DNA of 64,000 bases. It comes from Prinia subflava. Its lineage: Eukaryota; Chordata; Aves; Passeriformes; Cisticolidae. Position 1 is the first letter of the stretch. Every line of letters begins with the position of its first letter. The notes below the pieces were generated by a model. That model made no database searches. It saw only the letters and a list, made by a program, of their open reading frames with translations, and had not been told where the DNA came from. Where the stretch lies: NCBI RefSeq assembly GCF_021018805.1, contig NC_086248.1, forward strand, positions 55,867,485 to 55,931,484, in the 5' to 3' direction. Position numbers and translations under genes: made by a program. Below are positions 12,524-25,570 of the stretch, piece by piece.

Positions 12524-15072
12524 GCATGGATTAGCACCATTAACATTTTTCCTTTTGTGTTTTTGAACAAAATAAACAATTCTTGCTTTACTTTGTACTG
12601 TGCATCTTGCTGTTCAAGTGGATGAGCTTTGCCCAAGGCCTCTTACCAAGTAGTGAGAAAAAGCCCGAGTTGAGACCCTGACTCAGACTCAAGCAGTGAC
12701 GTTGTTTGCACAGAAGCCAAGTGATGTTGTCCATATAAAAGGGCTTTTGTGCATGCCTGGGACCTTGATTGCAGCCACCAGAAACTGTGTTCCAAAATGA
12801 GCTGCATTTTCTGAGTGTTGGTACCACCTGTCTTAGATGGCTATTGGAGCCTAGTGAACCATTTTCTCAGATTTTGGAAGGATTAAAATTTTTTGGTCCT
12901 GATTTGCACACTGTAGGAAACAGTCTGAATCCTCTTCACACTTTCCTCAAGCTCTAGCTTGTAAATTTACAACCTCGTGCATGGCAGAGTAATAAAATTA
13001 AATTCTTTGAGAGTTTTTTCCATGCACAATGTAGATGAACTGTATCATGAACTATAGCTCAACCACCAAATCTCAAAAACAATCCTATAGTTAGTTTTCC
13101 TTTACAGCAGTGGTTTGGCCTTCAAATTTTGGATGACCTCTGAGATATTATTGAAATCTCCTGTTTTTCACTACTGAAACAAATAGGAGAGAAGGCAAGT
13201 CTGTGAACACAACTAGCTCTGTGCTGAGACAATATGTTAACTGTATTTTTTTCCTTCATCAGATGCATGTTTTGTTTTTCTTGAAGCAGCATGGGATCTT
13301 ATGCTGCATTTTTATAGAAAGCAAATTTTCTTTTTTTTTACAGAATAGTGTAACTCCTAGTAAATAATGCATTTGTCATTCCAGCTCAGCATTACCTAAT
13401 TATCCTCTTAAATAAAAAGCTGTGATTGAACTTGTAAATATCCTTAAAAAAAAAAAAAAAAGTTGCATTTCAGAATCACATTTGCTTCAACATCCAAAAG
13501 TACCCTAGAGACAGATCATGGATCTTAAAAAAATAAAAAGAAAGAAAACTGACCTTTGCCAAATACTTCTGTCTCATGCAAAAAGTCTCCAAAAGAAAGA
13601 AGGAGAGAGGGCAGGATGTTGCACTTGTTGCAGTAAGAAGGCTGAAAAACCAAACAAACTTGCAATTATGGCACAGTTTTCAGCAACCAAGATTCCTTGT
13701 ATAAAATATCAGCAAGATTTCTTTTCCACATAAACCTGTCCAGGTCAGAAGCAGCTCTATTGAATTCAGTAGTGTTCACAGACCTGTATCTTTTCTTTGT
13801 CCCATGGGAGCTACAGGTATTGGACATATTATTAGTGTGTCAGTGCAAAAGGTGAGAAAAGGACTAACTTGTAATGGCTAAATGCACTGTCATTTAAGTG
13901 AAACTGGTGACTGCAAAAAGATTCATGCTGTGACAAAGGTCCGCTTTCACATGGCCATGGAAGGCATAGCTTTTGATAGTTTCAGTATGGTTTCTTGATT
14001 TTAAGGTCTTTGGAGCCCAACAGGCTAGGCCTGGAATGCTCTTAGAGGAAAAGTGTCGGAAAAAGCCCATCTCACGCAAGGACTTTGAGCTCCTTTCCAG
14101 ACATGGAGGATGAGCTGCACAGGAGCTGAGGCCCCAAGGGACTGAGCTGGTCCTGCTTATCTGTTAAGGACATGCCAGGCAGAAACTGGTAGCAGGAAGG
14201 AGTGATAGTAGCATAAGATATCACTCCCAGTTGCCTCTGAAGCTGATCAGCACTTTGGATGGGCAAACCTCAAGGAAAATGCATTTGGAACTATACAGGA
14301 GGATTTATGTTCTTGTGTCATAGGTAATTTATGCATTATCTTTAACATTTGTGCAAGATGTTTGTAATTTGCTAAGCTAAAAACCTGACAAAAGTTTTAA
14401 ACAAGTCTTTAAAAGTTCCCTATTTTTTTGTTTTGTTTTGTTTTTTAACATTTTATCAGAGATCAATAAATAAGCAGAGGATCTTAAAAATTAAACAAAA
14501 TCCATACCCAGACCTTAAGTACTACAAAACACAGAATTAAAACCGCATAGAAAATTATAACCATAAAGCTGTGTCTAATGCAAAGTAAAATCCTCTTTAA
14601 AAATGCCTGTGTCACAGAAGACTGCAGTGTTTTAAACAAGGTTCCTTTGTTGTCAATTTTTGCAATTGTAATATTCTTAAGGGTTTATGTTAAGGTTCAT
14701 TGGATTCTATTTCTTTAATTAGCCAAAGCATCTACTAAAGATATGCATGCAAAAAAATTCAGTTGGGAAATTTAAATCACCATATCTTGTTGCTTAGACT
14801 TTTTTGTTATTTTAATACACAGTTCAGAAAACATAGCAAGTCTTTGTTTCTAGAGAATATTATATTGTATTGCAGCAGGCATAATTTCCCCTATTTTGGG
14901 AGTAAAATGGCCATGAACATATTTGTTCTTCAAAGCAGAACCCATGAAATATGCCTCCTTTATTCTTTTTAGCATGTGTGCTATATATGTGTGTATATGG
15001 GCTCCTACTGACTATTTTGGGAGAATTTCCACAGCTGCTTTGAGTTGCCAGTTCCCTGAAATATTTTTTGTC

Positions 15073-15131
15073 AATATTTTCACTGAAAATATTAAGCACA
15101 ACAAAATATTTACATTTTTAAATGTAAATAT
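15073..15131. repeat. Two adjacent perfect inverted repeats in AT-rich DNA
   Basis: AATATTTTCA and TGAAAATATT flank a single base (15,073-15,093). Thirteen bases on, ATATTTACATTT and AAATGTAAATAT flank a two-base spacer (15,106-15,131). Arms of 10 and 12 bases with no mismatch are unusual side by side, although AT-rich composition raises the chance expectation. Confidence 0.85.
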
Positions 15132-15357
15132 GCCACAAAGGGGACATGCCAGCCAGCTACTCCTCTAACTAGTCTTATTAAGCAGCTGGGAAAAATGAAG
15201 CAGGAGTTGTATGAGGACTGAGCTAGTAGTGGCACTGATTACTGAATCTGATGCACTGAGTACAAGAACTTTTTTGTGTCATGTTGTCCTAACACCTGAC
15301 AATATTGGAGCTGATGGAGATTTTTCCCACTGACCTCTACCTTAGAGGGTACAAGTG

Positions 15358-15434
15358 TACTCACAAAAGTAATTCGCAAATACAAAAGTAAAGAAAAGTA
15401 CTTACAAAAGTACAAAAATTACTTACAAAAGTAA
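15358..15434. repeat. Degenerate tandem repeat of TACTTACAAAAG-like units
   Basis: Repeated variants of TACTTACAAAAGTA (TACTCACAAAAGTA, AATACAAAAGTA, GTACTTACAAAAGTA, TTACTTACAAAAGTA) follow one another with variable spacing. It looks like a decayed minisatellite. Confidence 0.7.
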
Positions 15435-16819
15435 CTCATGGAAAACATTTGAAGCACTGTAATCAGGCTTGTTATCCTGACTTGTGTTACAATCTCAGCT
15501 TCATGTTTTTACATTTATAACATGGATTTCAGCAATAAAGGGGGAGAAATATTTAATGTGGGCTGGGAGAGCCATTAAATGTGGAATTATGGGAATGGCA
15601 TCTACTGACTGCAGAAAATGTGGAAAGCAGAATATGGAGAGATCAGACTTCAATAAAACATCACCAAGGAAAGAGGCTCCTAGGTAAGACAAGCCCAGCA
15701 GACCTAAATTGGAAAACATCACGAAGCTAATGACATGTATTTGTTAGCTTCTGTCTGGGAACTTTGGAGGCCTGTTTTCTTTTTAGCTCTATTATGGTTT
15801 TGCTGTTTTGGTTTTTTTTGTTTTTTTCATGCTAGGAACATTCTTAAAAGTCTAGAAAGAGGCAACTGCAGCATTATGGAAACAGTTCATGGAAGAAGAT
15901 TCTCATAGGTTGACATGCAGTGGTCTTTTGTCTTCTGCCCTTTTTTCCCCACTTCCTTTTTCTTCCTCAGATGAGGATTTGTAATCGAGCTATTGCCTGA
16001 CCAGCATGGAAATGGGTAGATTTGAAATTACTGAATAAAACCCTTGATCTTTAAATAGTTATTATGTACTAATAGAGATTTTGTCACTGAATAAGCAGAC
16101 TTGGTCTTCACCAACACACATCATTTCATGGCAGAGCAATTTAAGAGCCTTGCTTCAACAAAGAGAGAGAGAACTCAACACATAGCTCCCTTTGCAGCTA
16201 AAAATACTGTGCTGCCACATGATATTTTTTGGCAGGGAGGTGGAAAATTTTATTTTGCAAGGCAAGCTGGTGGCAATGTATTTGCATGGCTCAAAATCAC
16301 TTTGCAGAGACCACCCTCTCTTTCTCTCCACATACTCCCTTCCTACACCAGCCTTTGCCAACGAAATCTGGATTTCTTCCCCGGAGAGTCTTTGAGCAGA
16401 GATTTCTTCTAGTGGCACCACTGGCCCTTCCCATCAGAATTAGCCAGCTGAAATTTTCCTCAAAGTGTGGCTTCCAATGGAGGAAGGCTTTCCAAGAACA
16501 GTAAACACACAAAGTTCTTGCTCATCACATCAAGAATCCTGTTCTGGAAAACACTGGGACTGTGAGGCTGATTTCAGTGTGCCACATGTTTGCACAACAA
16601 AGCACAGTGCAAAAATATGAGACAACCAGACAACAAAATGCTGGCTGTGTATCAAACATGTAAAGCACCTATTTTCAGCTCCGCCATCTGCTATCAGTTT
16701 GCACAGTGTTTTTCCCAGCTGAAAACACAAGGCAGTTTGGCACAAAAGGAGAATTCCTCTGGCTAGTCACACACTGAAAGACACAATTTTTTTTTCCTCT
16801 TGTGACTAGCCCATCTTTA

Positions 16820-16869
<50 letters not shown>
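16820..16869. repeat. (TC)n followed by a 28-base T run
   Basis: About eleven TC units run into 28 consecutive T. It is a compound simple repeat. On the minus strand it reads as poly-A followed by GA repeats, but no retroposed body was recognised next to it. Confidence 0.95.
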
Positions 16870-16873
<4 letters not shown>

Positions 16874-17439
16874 GAAATAGGCTGGTTTGTTCAAGTAAAT
16901 CATGCCAAGCTAAAAACCAATCCTCCAGGAAAAATATTCTCTATCATCCTAGCAGGCAAAATAATGGTATTCCACCCTCTCCTTCAAAATAAGCATGCAA
17001 AAATTAGCAACTGAATTACATACATTAGCTGAAATTTTCTGCTGAAAATTTTTCAGTGCTGACCTTTTTTCAGTTGCTGGATAATCTCTGAGATCATTAA
17101 CTGTACCATCATTAACTGATAAACAGCAAAATATCAGAATAAGTATGAAATTCTTTTAGTTGGCAAATTCTTATAAAAAAAATAGTCACTTTGGGGTATT
17201 TAATAGTCACTTTGGAAAACAGCAAAACAAAAAAAAAAGAAATAACCTTTTAAGTTTTTCTGTGCAGGCAATGTGCCCCCCAATCATTTGCTATTTGAGG
17301 TTGATATCAGTCTTTAGAATAAACTGCTTATTCCTTTAGAGCCCTGATTTGGAGTGAGGGAACTGATCTGAAATTCTTTCCTTTTTAATAAAGATCAAAA
17401 CCACTTGGACATTTTCTGCTTTCTTCCCTGAATAAGATG

Positions 17440-17640
17440 TTTTTGAGTTAAAACCCTGTCTCTCTTGACTTTACTGGGGCCGTGATTTCACCCCAGCAAT
17501 TATTCTAAACGCATTACTCATTTCACGAGCATACCACACTAATTCTCTACTGTTTCCGTATGAGCATCTCCCAATGCCAATGTAAACCCGCTGCACAAAG
17601 CTACATTAAAGCAATATTTATGGTTGAGATCTTAACACAA
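17440..17640. promoter_or_regulatory. Possible conserved non-coding element
   Basis: The block keeps several CpG dinucleotides (CCGTG, AACGC, CACGA, CCGTA, CCCGC) within about 120 bases of AT-rich DNA. It contains AATTATT and TTAAAGCAATA motifs and matches no repeat I know. These are typical traits of deeply conserved vertebrate enhancers, but conservation cannot be seen from one sequence. Confidence 0.25.
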
Positions 17641-19229
17641 AAGTCAGGAAACTCAGAGTTATGGTTCCCCCAGCCAACCATAACCAGAGGTAGCTTTAGT
17701 GTTTTGCATTACTGTGTCTATACTCCACAATGTATGTCCAAATACCGTGACTGAGTTATAGCTGTTGTGGGAACTATAGCTTTGGGTTTCAGTATCTTTT
17801 TTCATTTAAATTCTCAACCCAGGTTATGAACAATTGTGAAAATTATGGTTGCAGCACAGGTTAGTGTCTCCAGTTTGCTGTTCTTGGTTACTGCTGAGGC
17901 TGCCATGGGAGAATGGTAAGCTCTCCCTGTGGTGTGGATGATGGGAAGCCTGAAGGTCTCTTTGACAAACAAAATACTTTGGCTGCACTCACAAGGTATA
18001 TAAGGATTAGGTTTTCTGCAAGCTCTGTATCATTCAGCAGATACTGTGGAAGAGAGCAAGGGAGCTAATAGGATTTTGATAGAGATTACTTAACATGATT
18101 CTAATGCTAATATCCAATTAACTTGGTCAGAGACAGGGAAAAATAAGCTGCTTTCCTGTACATTTTATACTGTGTTAGGAAAATGCTGTGTCATCACTGC
18201 AAGGGAAATGGGACTGTTTTCACCAAGTGTCCTCAGGAGCAAGCAGCCTGGGATGTGAAAAAGAGAAAGTTTGTACAGCAGGCAGTACTAAACAAAATTA
18301 CTCACAGTGATGTGAGATACTCTGCCCTATGCACAAAAAAATAGTTCTAGCTCACATCTGCTGCTGTTCTAGGGCAACTTTCCCTGTAACTTACTGCATA
18401 ATTACTGTGCAATTTATTTAAATAATTCCTTTGGACATAAACATTCTGCAGTAAGGACTAAAAATAGATTTAATAGTTTGACAATAATTGGAATTTGATA
18501 GGTTTGCAGTAAATTGCAGATAATTTTTATAACGTTTCTCAAAAATCATGGAATTGAACTCTGAGTTTAGAAAGCGAGCTGACTCAGGAGTGGGTCATGG
18601 CTTGAATGCCAAAGAGGAGCAGGGGAGGCCAGAAACCCTCAGACTGTGCCAGTGATGGGCTGGAGCTCATTTGTTCAAACACACAGAGAAACAAATTGCT
18701 GAAGGTTGCTGGCATTTGCCTATCATAAACCCTGGAGGAAAAGAAATTACTTAGGCATGTATTTTGTCAGGTGAGAAGTCCACAAACAGAACCATGTATT
18801 TCTTGGGGTGTTGTAGCCTCATCTACATTTGGACTGTGACCACAATTTGTAATTCTTAGTGAACACAGCCACTTTTCTAAGGCAAGCTATAATCTTGTCT
18901 GTTGGGAAACATCCAAACAAAGCAGAGCATGATAAGTGGAAAGAGAACTTCGTGCCTACTAGCAGCCACTCCAAATCATCACCTTTGTTTGCTTTCAGAT
19001 GTTATCAGCATCCAACTGCAAGGATGAATGAAGTGATACATCTGGCTCGCTGACCAAAACATGAGGAGTGCTTTCCCGTGCTCTTAACAGATGCCAGCAG
19101 CAGTACACAGCTGAACTGGCCCTCCCATAACCTAATCCCTTTCGAACATGGCTGCTGATATGTTCATACCTCCTGCTTATGTGTCTTGGCTTTCCATTTT
19201 ATGTATTGAATTGTTTGGATAAGGTCAAT

Positions 19230-19395
19230 GTATACAGCAGTAACATTCCCTCTGACTACACAAGCCCAGCTGCTCCTGCCCCATATTTCAACCAGCTTCC
19301 CACTCCATCTAAATATAGCAATGACATAATTGGATTGCGCAGGAGCAAGACTGATCATTTTGAGGTCAGAGAATGGACACAATTTGCTTTGTGAA
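19230..19395. promoter_or_regulatory. Possible conserved non-coding element with MEF2-like site
   Basis: The block contains CTAAATATAG (19,309-19,318), which fits the MEF2 consensus YTAWWWWTAR, then TGACATAATTGGATTGCGCAG. A 78-codon minus-strand frame and a 71-codon plus-strand frame both cover the block, and neither has a recognisable domain, so regulatory DNA is likelier than coding DNA. Confidence 0.25.
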
Positions 19396-22300
19396 TACAT
19401 GTTTCTTCAGTGTATTTTGCAGCAATTCTGAACAGGTTTCAGGCCAAGTCTCTTCACAGCGGGTTTTTGCACAACCAGAAGAGCAGTACGTTACTGCAGA
19501 CGAGTTTACCACTGCTCTTCCCCTGTACACCTCAGTGCAGTGTGTGTGCAGTGTAGTATCTCAATGAGCATGCATAGGGACAAATCTTTTGTGTGCATGT
19601 AGTCAATAGCTTGGAAAAAGAACTAAGCAAAGCTTATTAAAAACCTGGAAAGGAAAAAAAACCCAAAGCAAACTATTTTTACCTCTGTATAAGCAACATT
19701 TCAATTGTTCTAAAAAAATAATTATTGGAAAGAGCTTAGAATATAGACATATATACACTATAGTACTTTGCAAAATGTCTGCCTGTGCTCTGCTGAAGTG
19801 TTAGATAAGCTGAGAAACAGTCACTTTATAGTTTTAAGAATAATGAAAATCAATTAAAATTGCCTACAAAGCTATAAATTAATGCAGAGGTACAGTATAG
19901 CTCTTGCAAATGGCTTATCATCTCATTCTTACTGGTTCACAAGTATGCTAGTTTGTGAAGCCAAAATTCTAGTATATATCACAGAACTTTTAAAACAAGT
20001 TGGATTTAGGTGTAAACACACTTTTCAATGTCTGTTGCTCAAAAGAGATGTTTCTTGTTGCTATGGGAGCATGTTATTTGGTTTAGGGTAAAATTGGCTT
20101 ATCTAGCACACTGCTTATTTAGATAACAGTTTTAAAGTAATTTCCTACAGATCCTTTGAATTCTGGATATCTCCTGATACTAGTTTATGTGAACCACTGA
20201 TTCTGGTTTTGGATTTTTAAGAAAAAGGTGCTGGGTTTGGTCATATCAATCATGAAATGAGGTTCTGTGATGGGGACTAAAATCAGGACTAAGAAAGGCA
20301 TGGATGAGCTAGTACATAATGCTTTAGCTTGATGTAACTTGGAGCAAGACACAAACCTCTGCCCCATCATTTTCCATGATTTTCACTTACATGTATGGAG
20401 TAGTTTGCATACTGTGACCTCTCAATTAACATTATTTATATCTCAGTAAACTACCATGCTACTTTTCCAGATGTCCTAATCCTTTATGTAAATGCACTTA
20501 TTAAACCCAGCCACCAGGCTCAATGAAACCTGCCAAATCCACTGTGTCTGGACTCACACACTCCACAGACTAAGCTTTATTTGCATAAACTTGTTCTGTA
20601 AGTGTAATCTTACTTATCATCTGAAGAGTTAAAGTTTCACTAATGTAAATTCCTGACAAATCAAGCACAGATGTAACTGTTTGCCTCCAGGGCTCAGCCT
20701 GCCGATTCACTGCCACCCTTGTATCTTTTCCCTGCTCCTTCCTCCAACCTCTCCATCATCCTCCCCACCCTATAAGAGTTCTTTTGGTACTACTAGTCAT
20801 TTAGAACTGTTCATGTAGATACATTGCAGGTACTACACAGGACACTGGAAATTAGTGGTTTGGGTTTTTCCCTTTAGATGAAGCTGTCTCACAAAATAGT
20901 GTTAGCCTGTAATTCTGGGTGTCTGTTTTTACCACCTGGAACAATTTGCTCTGTCAATCCTCAGGTGCCAGACAGATTGTTGCAGTTTGTCAGGCGATGT
21001 TCCAGATAAGGAGATGAGCTCAATAAATGCTTAATGTAAGCTGGAAAATTCCATAAAGCATCCAAGGAAAATTCAATCAGACAGTAGCAGGGAGATGGTG
21101 GTGGGATAACTCCCAACAAACACCGTAAGGAAGTAGATGATGGGGTGAGGAGATGATTCTTCATATTCCTTTGTCTGTGAGAAATGAAAGTTCCCTTCCA
21201 GTTGTAAAAAGAGTAGACTGAACATTAAAATAAAATCTGCCAGCCTTCCAACCTTTTATGAAAATGAGGAAAATGTTATTTTTGAATTCAGAGGGTGTTG
21301 GCATACACTGGGTTTGTTTCTGATTACTTTAAGTTCTAAATATGTTTCCTTTGCTGGTACCCAGTTGCTATTTATTTGGCTTTAGTCTTTGATCTCCCTT
21401 ATGCTGGCACATCATAAAAAACATATTCCTGTTTGAATTCTATATTATGCAGTTAGTCTTTGCTCGTTATGTTCGCCTGGCCAGTTGTACATATAGAATA
21501 AGACTCTCTTTGTTTTTTGATAGACTCCAGGTGTTTATCACTCTAACTTACTAATGGATTTGACCACAGAATATGCATGCAAGAAGAAAACTGAAAATCT
21601 AATGGCAAAATTACTGGTCTGATAATTCAATGGCCTCCTATACCATAAACCACAGGAACCACACACAGGCAGGGATGCATGCACACGGGGTGAGTTTTGT
21701 AAAAGCAAGGATCCTCCGCTTATTCAGTTTTCTTGAGGTGAATTTTTCATTCTGAAAATTAAGTTTTGTTTCAGATTTATTTGCCTTTCTCTGAGTTTTC
21801 TCAGAGCTTTTTTTTGAATTTAGGCCCTGCTTATTCAATTCCAAGTACATTTGAGGAATGTCCTGTATCTACAACTTTCCTGCTCCTTCCTTGTAATTCC
21901 AAGGAAAGAGAGCATTCTTATCAGCCTGTCAGGCACTGACAGCTCCAGCTAACATGTTTAATCTCGTTGCAATAGCTTGGGAACTGCTGATATTGACTTA
22001 GTATCTCAGGTGAGGAGCTAAAGCTTTCTATCACTTACTAAGCACACTGCTTTACAGTAGCCAAAAATGACTTTTTTCCCCCCTATTTCTGGTTAATCCA
22101 AATTTTGTAGTGGGAAATTACAAAAAAATCCAACTAAAAAAAAAAATCCTTATTCCTGTACATACCACCACCTGTTTAAGTGTAAAGGTTTGTGAAGGAA
22201 CTTGGCATTAACTCTTACTTGAGGTCTGTAACAACTGCTGCAAAATACACTGCAATGGAAGTTGATTTGAATTTATCCTTCAAAGAGGTTGCACACAGAT

Positions 22301-22980
22301 CATATACCTTTAGTCCTCAGAATCTTTCCCCTTGTATGAATTATTTGATTATTTGAAATGTTAATCTCAGATTAGCTCATTGATTAATTTGTGAGTGAGT
22401 CCCTTAAGACGTGTAAAATTTATCTTGGTTTCACTTCAACACAGACAGTTTAAAAAAGTGAAGCTGCATAGATATATTCTGTATGTGCCTATACACACAG
22501 GTGAAGTCACATACATGTCAACCTTGTTTTAGTTGGAATTACAGATGGATCATATCAATAGTAAGTGATTTCACTGTGGTGTAAGAGGTAACCCAAGCAC
22601 CCCTCACAGTTGAATTTTCCTATTTTGTTATATTGGTTTTTTTATTTCTATACTTTAAAAAGCAGGGGGATGTCTTTTCAGTCTAAATGTGATGCTGTAG
22701 CTACCAGTTTCATTAAAAAAAAATTTAACTTTTAATTCCAGTATATACTTAAGTACTTCGAATTTTGCATTGGGCTTAACACAGTTTTCTAAGGACCATA
22801 GCTGAAGTTTGAAAACATATCGAGAATAATCTGAGGACAGATTTATTGCACTGAGCTTCAGAATTACCCTATTTACACTTGCTAAATATTAAGCACTGAC
22901 GTTTTGCTAATTTTATCTCTGGCTGCAGTGGAGGATTCTCTCAGAGGTCAAACATGCCTGCTGTGTTGGCTGCTGGCTGT

Positions 22981-22994
22981 GTCGCCATGCTAAC
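22981..22994 (+). promoter_or_regulatory. RFX-type X-box-like sequence
   Basis: GTCGCCATGCTAAC differs at two positions from the palindromic RFX X-box GTTGCCATGGCAAC. It retains a CpG. No promoter or transcription unit is visible next to it, so this is a motif match only. Confidence 0.3.
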
Positions 22995-23259
22995 ACAGGG
23001 TTTAGCTAACATCCATGGGCTGGTGGAGCTTTTCCCACTGGGAGAAGGAACTGATGCGGCAATTCAGCAGATTAACGAGGAATGCATGCAAGCCCTCCTC
23101 TGAGGAGTGTAAGGAAAATAAATGGCAACACTTTTCTTGCAAACGGTTTGTAGGACCCTTTCCACTGGATCCCAGTTATCTGTCACAAATGCTCTTCTGC
23201 CTCCCAAAACAGCCATTTTGCTGCAAAATACACTTCTGGTTCCCAAATTATGATCTGAT

Positions 23260-23295
23260 TCCAAGTCTGAGCCCAAGTTTGAGTCCAAGTCCCAG
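23260..23295. repeat. Three-copy 12-mer tandem repeat
   Basis: TCCAAGTCTGAG, CCCAAGTTTGAG and TCCAAGTCCCAG follow one another without spacers. It is a small local tandem duplication with point changes. Confidence 0.8.
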
Positions 23296-23959
23296 ATCCC
23301 TGCTGGAATAGTGCTTTGGTTTTGGACAGGTCCTGGTGGTCTTCTCTCAAACAGTGACTGCCATTATTTCTAGCAGCGCATATAGATAATGGGTTCAATT
23401 CCCTGGACATGAAAGAAGTCAGATTACTCTTTAGCTCTTCTGCTATCTGTGGATCAGGTACAGCTGAAGGCAGCTATTGTCATTTACAAAAGAGTGGAAA
23501 AAGGAGGGGCAAGAACCAGGGCAGTGAAGGAAAAGGCAAGGAGAAGATGTAGCAGCTTGAGGGAATGGAGCAGTGACAACAGCTCTTAGGTCCATGTGAT
23601 CCAGAACCAAATAATGCATAGAAGAATGCAGAGCCATGAGGCATAAAAGGAAAATAAAAAGGACTTACCTGTGTGGTTTTACATTGCTTCAAAATGCTTT
23701 TTTTTTGTTGCTCCTGGGAAAGTAAAGTTCTACCCAGAAATGAAAAAACAACAATAACAGTTGCTTTTATACAGTACACTACAGAGCACTATCAATTCCT
23801 GCTTATTTTTCTCCCTACCATGACAGTTTAATTTAAAGGGGAAAAATCTAATTTCCTGTGCCGATTATATATCCAGTTAATTCCAAATGCTCTTGTAACA
23901 GTTAAAATTCCTGACAATTCCTGACAATCAGCTCTGCTGATATAGCTTAGTCACGTTCT

Positions 23960-24457
23960 CATTGAATCTCTAAATAATTTAGGTTGGAAGGGACCTCCAG
24001 AGATTGCCTAGTCCAGATCCCAGTCTCAGAACAAGGCCAATTTAAATTCTGTTGCTCAGAACTTTTTCCAGTCAAGCTTTGATATCTCCAGGATCAGAAA
24101 TCCCATACTTTCTCTGGGCCTCTGTTTCAGTGCTTAATCACACCCATGGCAAAACTATTTTTCTAATATCTAATCAGAATTTTTTATATTGTGCCAAGTG
24201 CTATTTGTCTCCTGCCTAACTGATGAGCACCAGCGCTGGGGATAGCCTGGCTCTGTCCTCTCTACACCCTCACATTAGGCAACTGCAGCAGTAGATGCCC
24301 CATCCCCAGGCTGAACAAACCCAGCTCCCTGAGCTTCCTCCCACTCCAGGGGCTCCAGCCTGGACCATGCCACCAGCTCTTCATGGCCTTCCTGCAGTAC
24401 GTCCCTGTCTTTCTTGTACTTGGGAGCCCAGAGCTGGACACAGGATACCACTGTAGG
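23960..24457 (-). mobile_element. CR1 LINE, old 3'-end fragment
   Basis: Read on the plus strand this is the reverse complement of a CR1 3' part. Landmarks in order are AGGTTGGAAGGGACCTCCAG (3' UTR), a block matching the region before the CR1 tail (TTTTCTAATATCTAATCAGA), CAGGCTGAACAAACCCAGCT with CTCCCTGAGC, and CCCAGAGCTGGACACAGGAT. The last two belong to the CR1 ORF2 C-terminus. The copy is diverged: no open frame of any length remains and the terminal microsatellite is eroded. It is 5'-truncated as usual for CR1. It lies 430 bases from a second CR1 piece in the opposite orientation. Confidence 0.85.
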
Positions 24458-24459
24458 CT

Positions 24460-24880
24460 ATAATGGTGTAAACTTTTCAGTGGAAGGACTATTGCTGATA
24501 TCTAAATTTCCTCGCTCAGAGATGGGGTGTGAACACACTGTTGTGTCTCTACAGAGGACATAATGTATTACACTGTGTGCCAATCTCCACAGGAAGGAAA
24601 TTCAGGGCTTATAGGATTTATGGATCTGTGGATCCTTTCTGTAGGTATATCAACTGCTGGTGTTTAACCCGGACAGTGCTTCCTCACATCAGAGTGGGCC
24701 AGCAAAGAAGTCAGTCTCCTTACATGTATGCATTATAAATACCAATGTGGACAGTTTTTGGAAATGCACTGCTAAGTCTCATTAAGGTAGGCATCAGCTA
24801 GTCTGTTAAAGACTTCATAGGTATTCCCCTGAAAAAAAATCACATTTTAAGTTCTTTTTGAGTTGCTCTGTTCTCTTCCC
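24460..24880. other. Spacer between two CR1 fragments
   Basis: No gene recognised. The 69-codon plus-strand frame at 24,529-24,738 has no domain. Nothing connects the two flanking CR1 pieces. Confidence 0.5.
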
Positions 24881-24883
24881 TAG

Positions 24884-25074
24884 GAGAGTGGTGATTAATT
24901 GGAACAGGTTGCCAAGCAGCAGTGGTTCCCTGTTTCTGGAGGTGTTCAAGGCCAGGCTGTAGGTGTTTGAACAACCTGGTCTAGTGGAAGGTGTCCCTAC
25001 CCACGCTAGGGAAGTTGGAACTTTGGTTAGATGGTTTTTAGGCCCTTTCCAACCCAAACCATTCTATGATTCCT
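24884..25074 (+). mobile_element. CR1 LINE 3' end, plus strand
   Basis: It begins with TTGGAACAGGTTGCCAAGCA (the conserved WNRLP-type region of the CR1 ORF2 end). It continues through GGTGTTCAAGGCCAGGCTG, AACAACCTGGTCTAGTGG and TTAGATGGTTTTTAGG, and ends at the characteristic CR1 terminus AACCCAAACCATTCTATGAT. It is short (about 190 bases), hence strongly 5'-truncated, but its 3' end is intact. It is independent of the minus-strand CR1 just upstream. Confidence 0.92.
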
Positions 25075-25570
25075 TAGAGGTAGATGAGAGAAAACCTCAT
25101 CTCTAAGTATTATTGCAATAACTATTTAAATGAAAAAAAATCCTTCTGCTTGGTTTGAAAGGAAGAAAAATTGTTCTGTACATCCACTTTTAATTATAAC
25201 AGGCATCATTTACAAGGGAGTATTTACTGCTAGCTATCACATACTCTTAGTTCCTTCTCTAAAGCTGTGTGACTCTGGCTGTATTTACATTGTTAAGTGG
25301 TATGTGCCCTGTGTGACAGGGTTTCCAGCAGCATCAGGTGCTTATCAATCTTGCTCCTCCTGTCCTTTGGAGAGGGATTATGGAGAACCTGCAGGCAAAT
25401 TAGAAAACAGCAGGTTAACTCTTACATCACTGATGCAATCGAAGTGAATGATTTATGTGTCCTGAACAATTAGAACCCACTCAACTCTGTATACAGCACT
25501 GATAGAAAAATGTATTTCAGTTATGACCTTTAGGACAAAAAAGTTTTTTGGATAGTCTTTTCAAGAGCAA

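Larger units (their letters stand above)
11670..16815. other. Unique non-coding sequence with short inverted repeats
   Basis: No gene recognised. Notable content is listed separately: a pair of hairpins at 12,475-12,523, a pair at 15,073-15,131 and a degenerate tandem repeat at 15,358-15,434. A poly-A run lies at 13,445-13,460. The stretch 16,155-16,504 is open in several frames on both strands with no domain; it may be a conserved non-coding block, but I cannot support a gene. Confidence 0.5.
16875..23955. other. Unique non-coding sequence, some enhancer-like blocks
   Basis: No gene recognised. Blocks with conserved-element character (retained CpG in AT-rich surroundings, no repeat match) are listed separately near 17,440-17,640 and 19,230-19,395. 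An RFX-type X-box sequence sits at 22,981. A three-copy 12-mer lies at 23,260-23,295. The remaining open frames are short and overlap on opposite strands. Confidence 0.5.
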
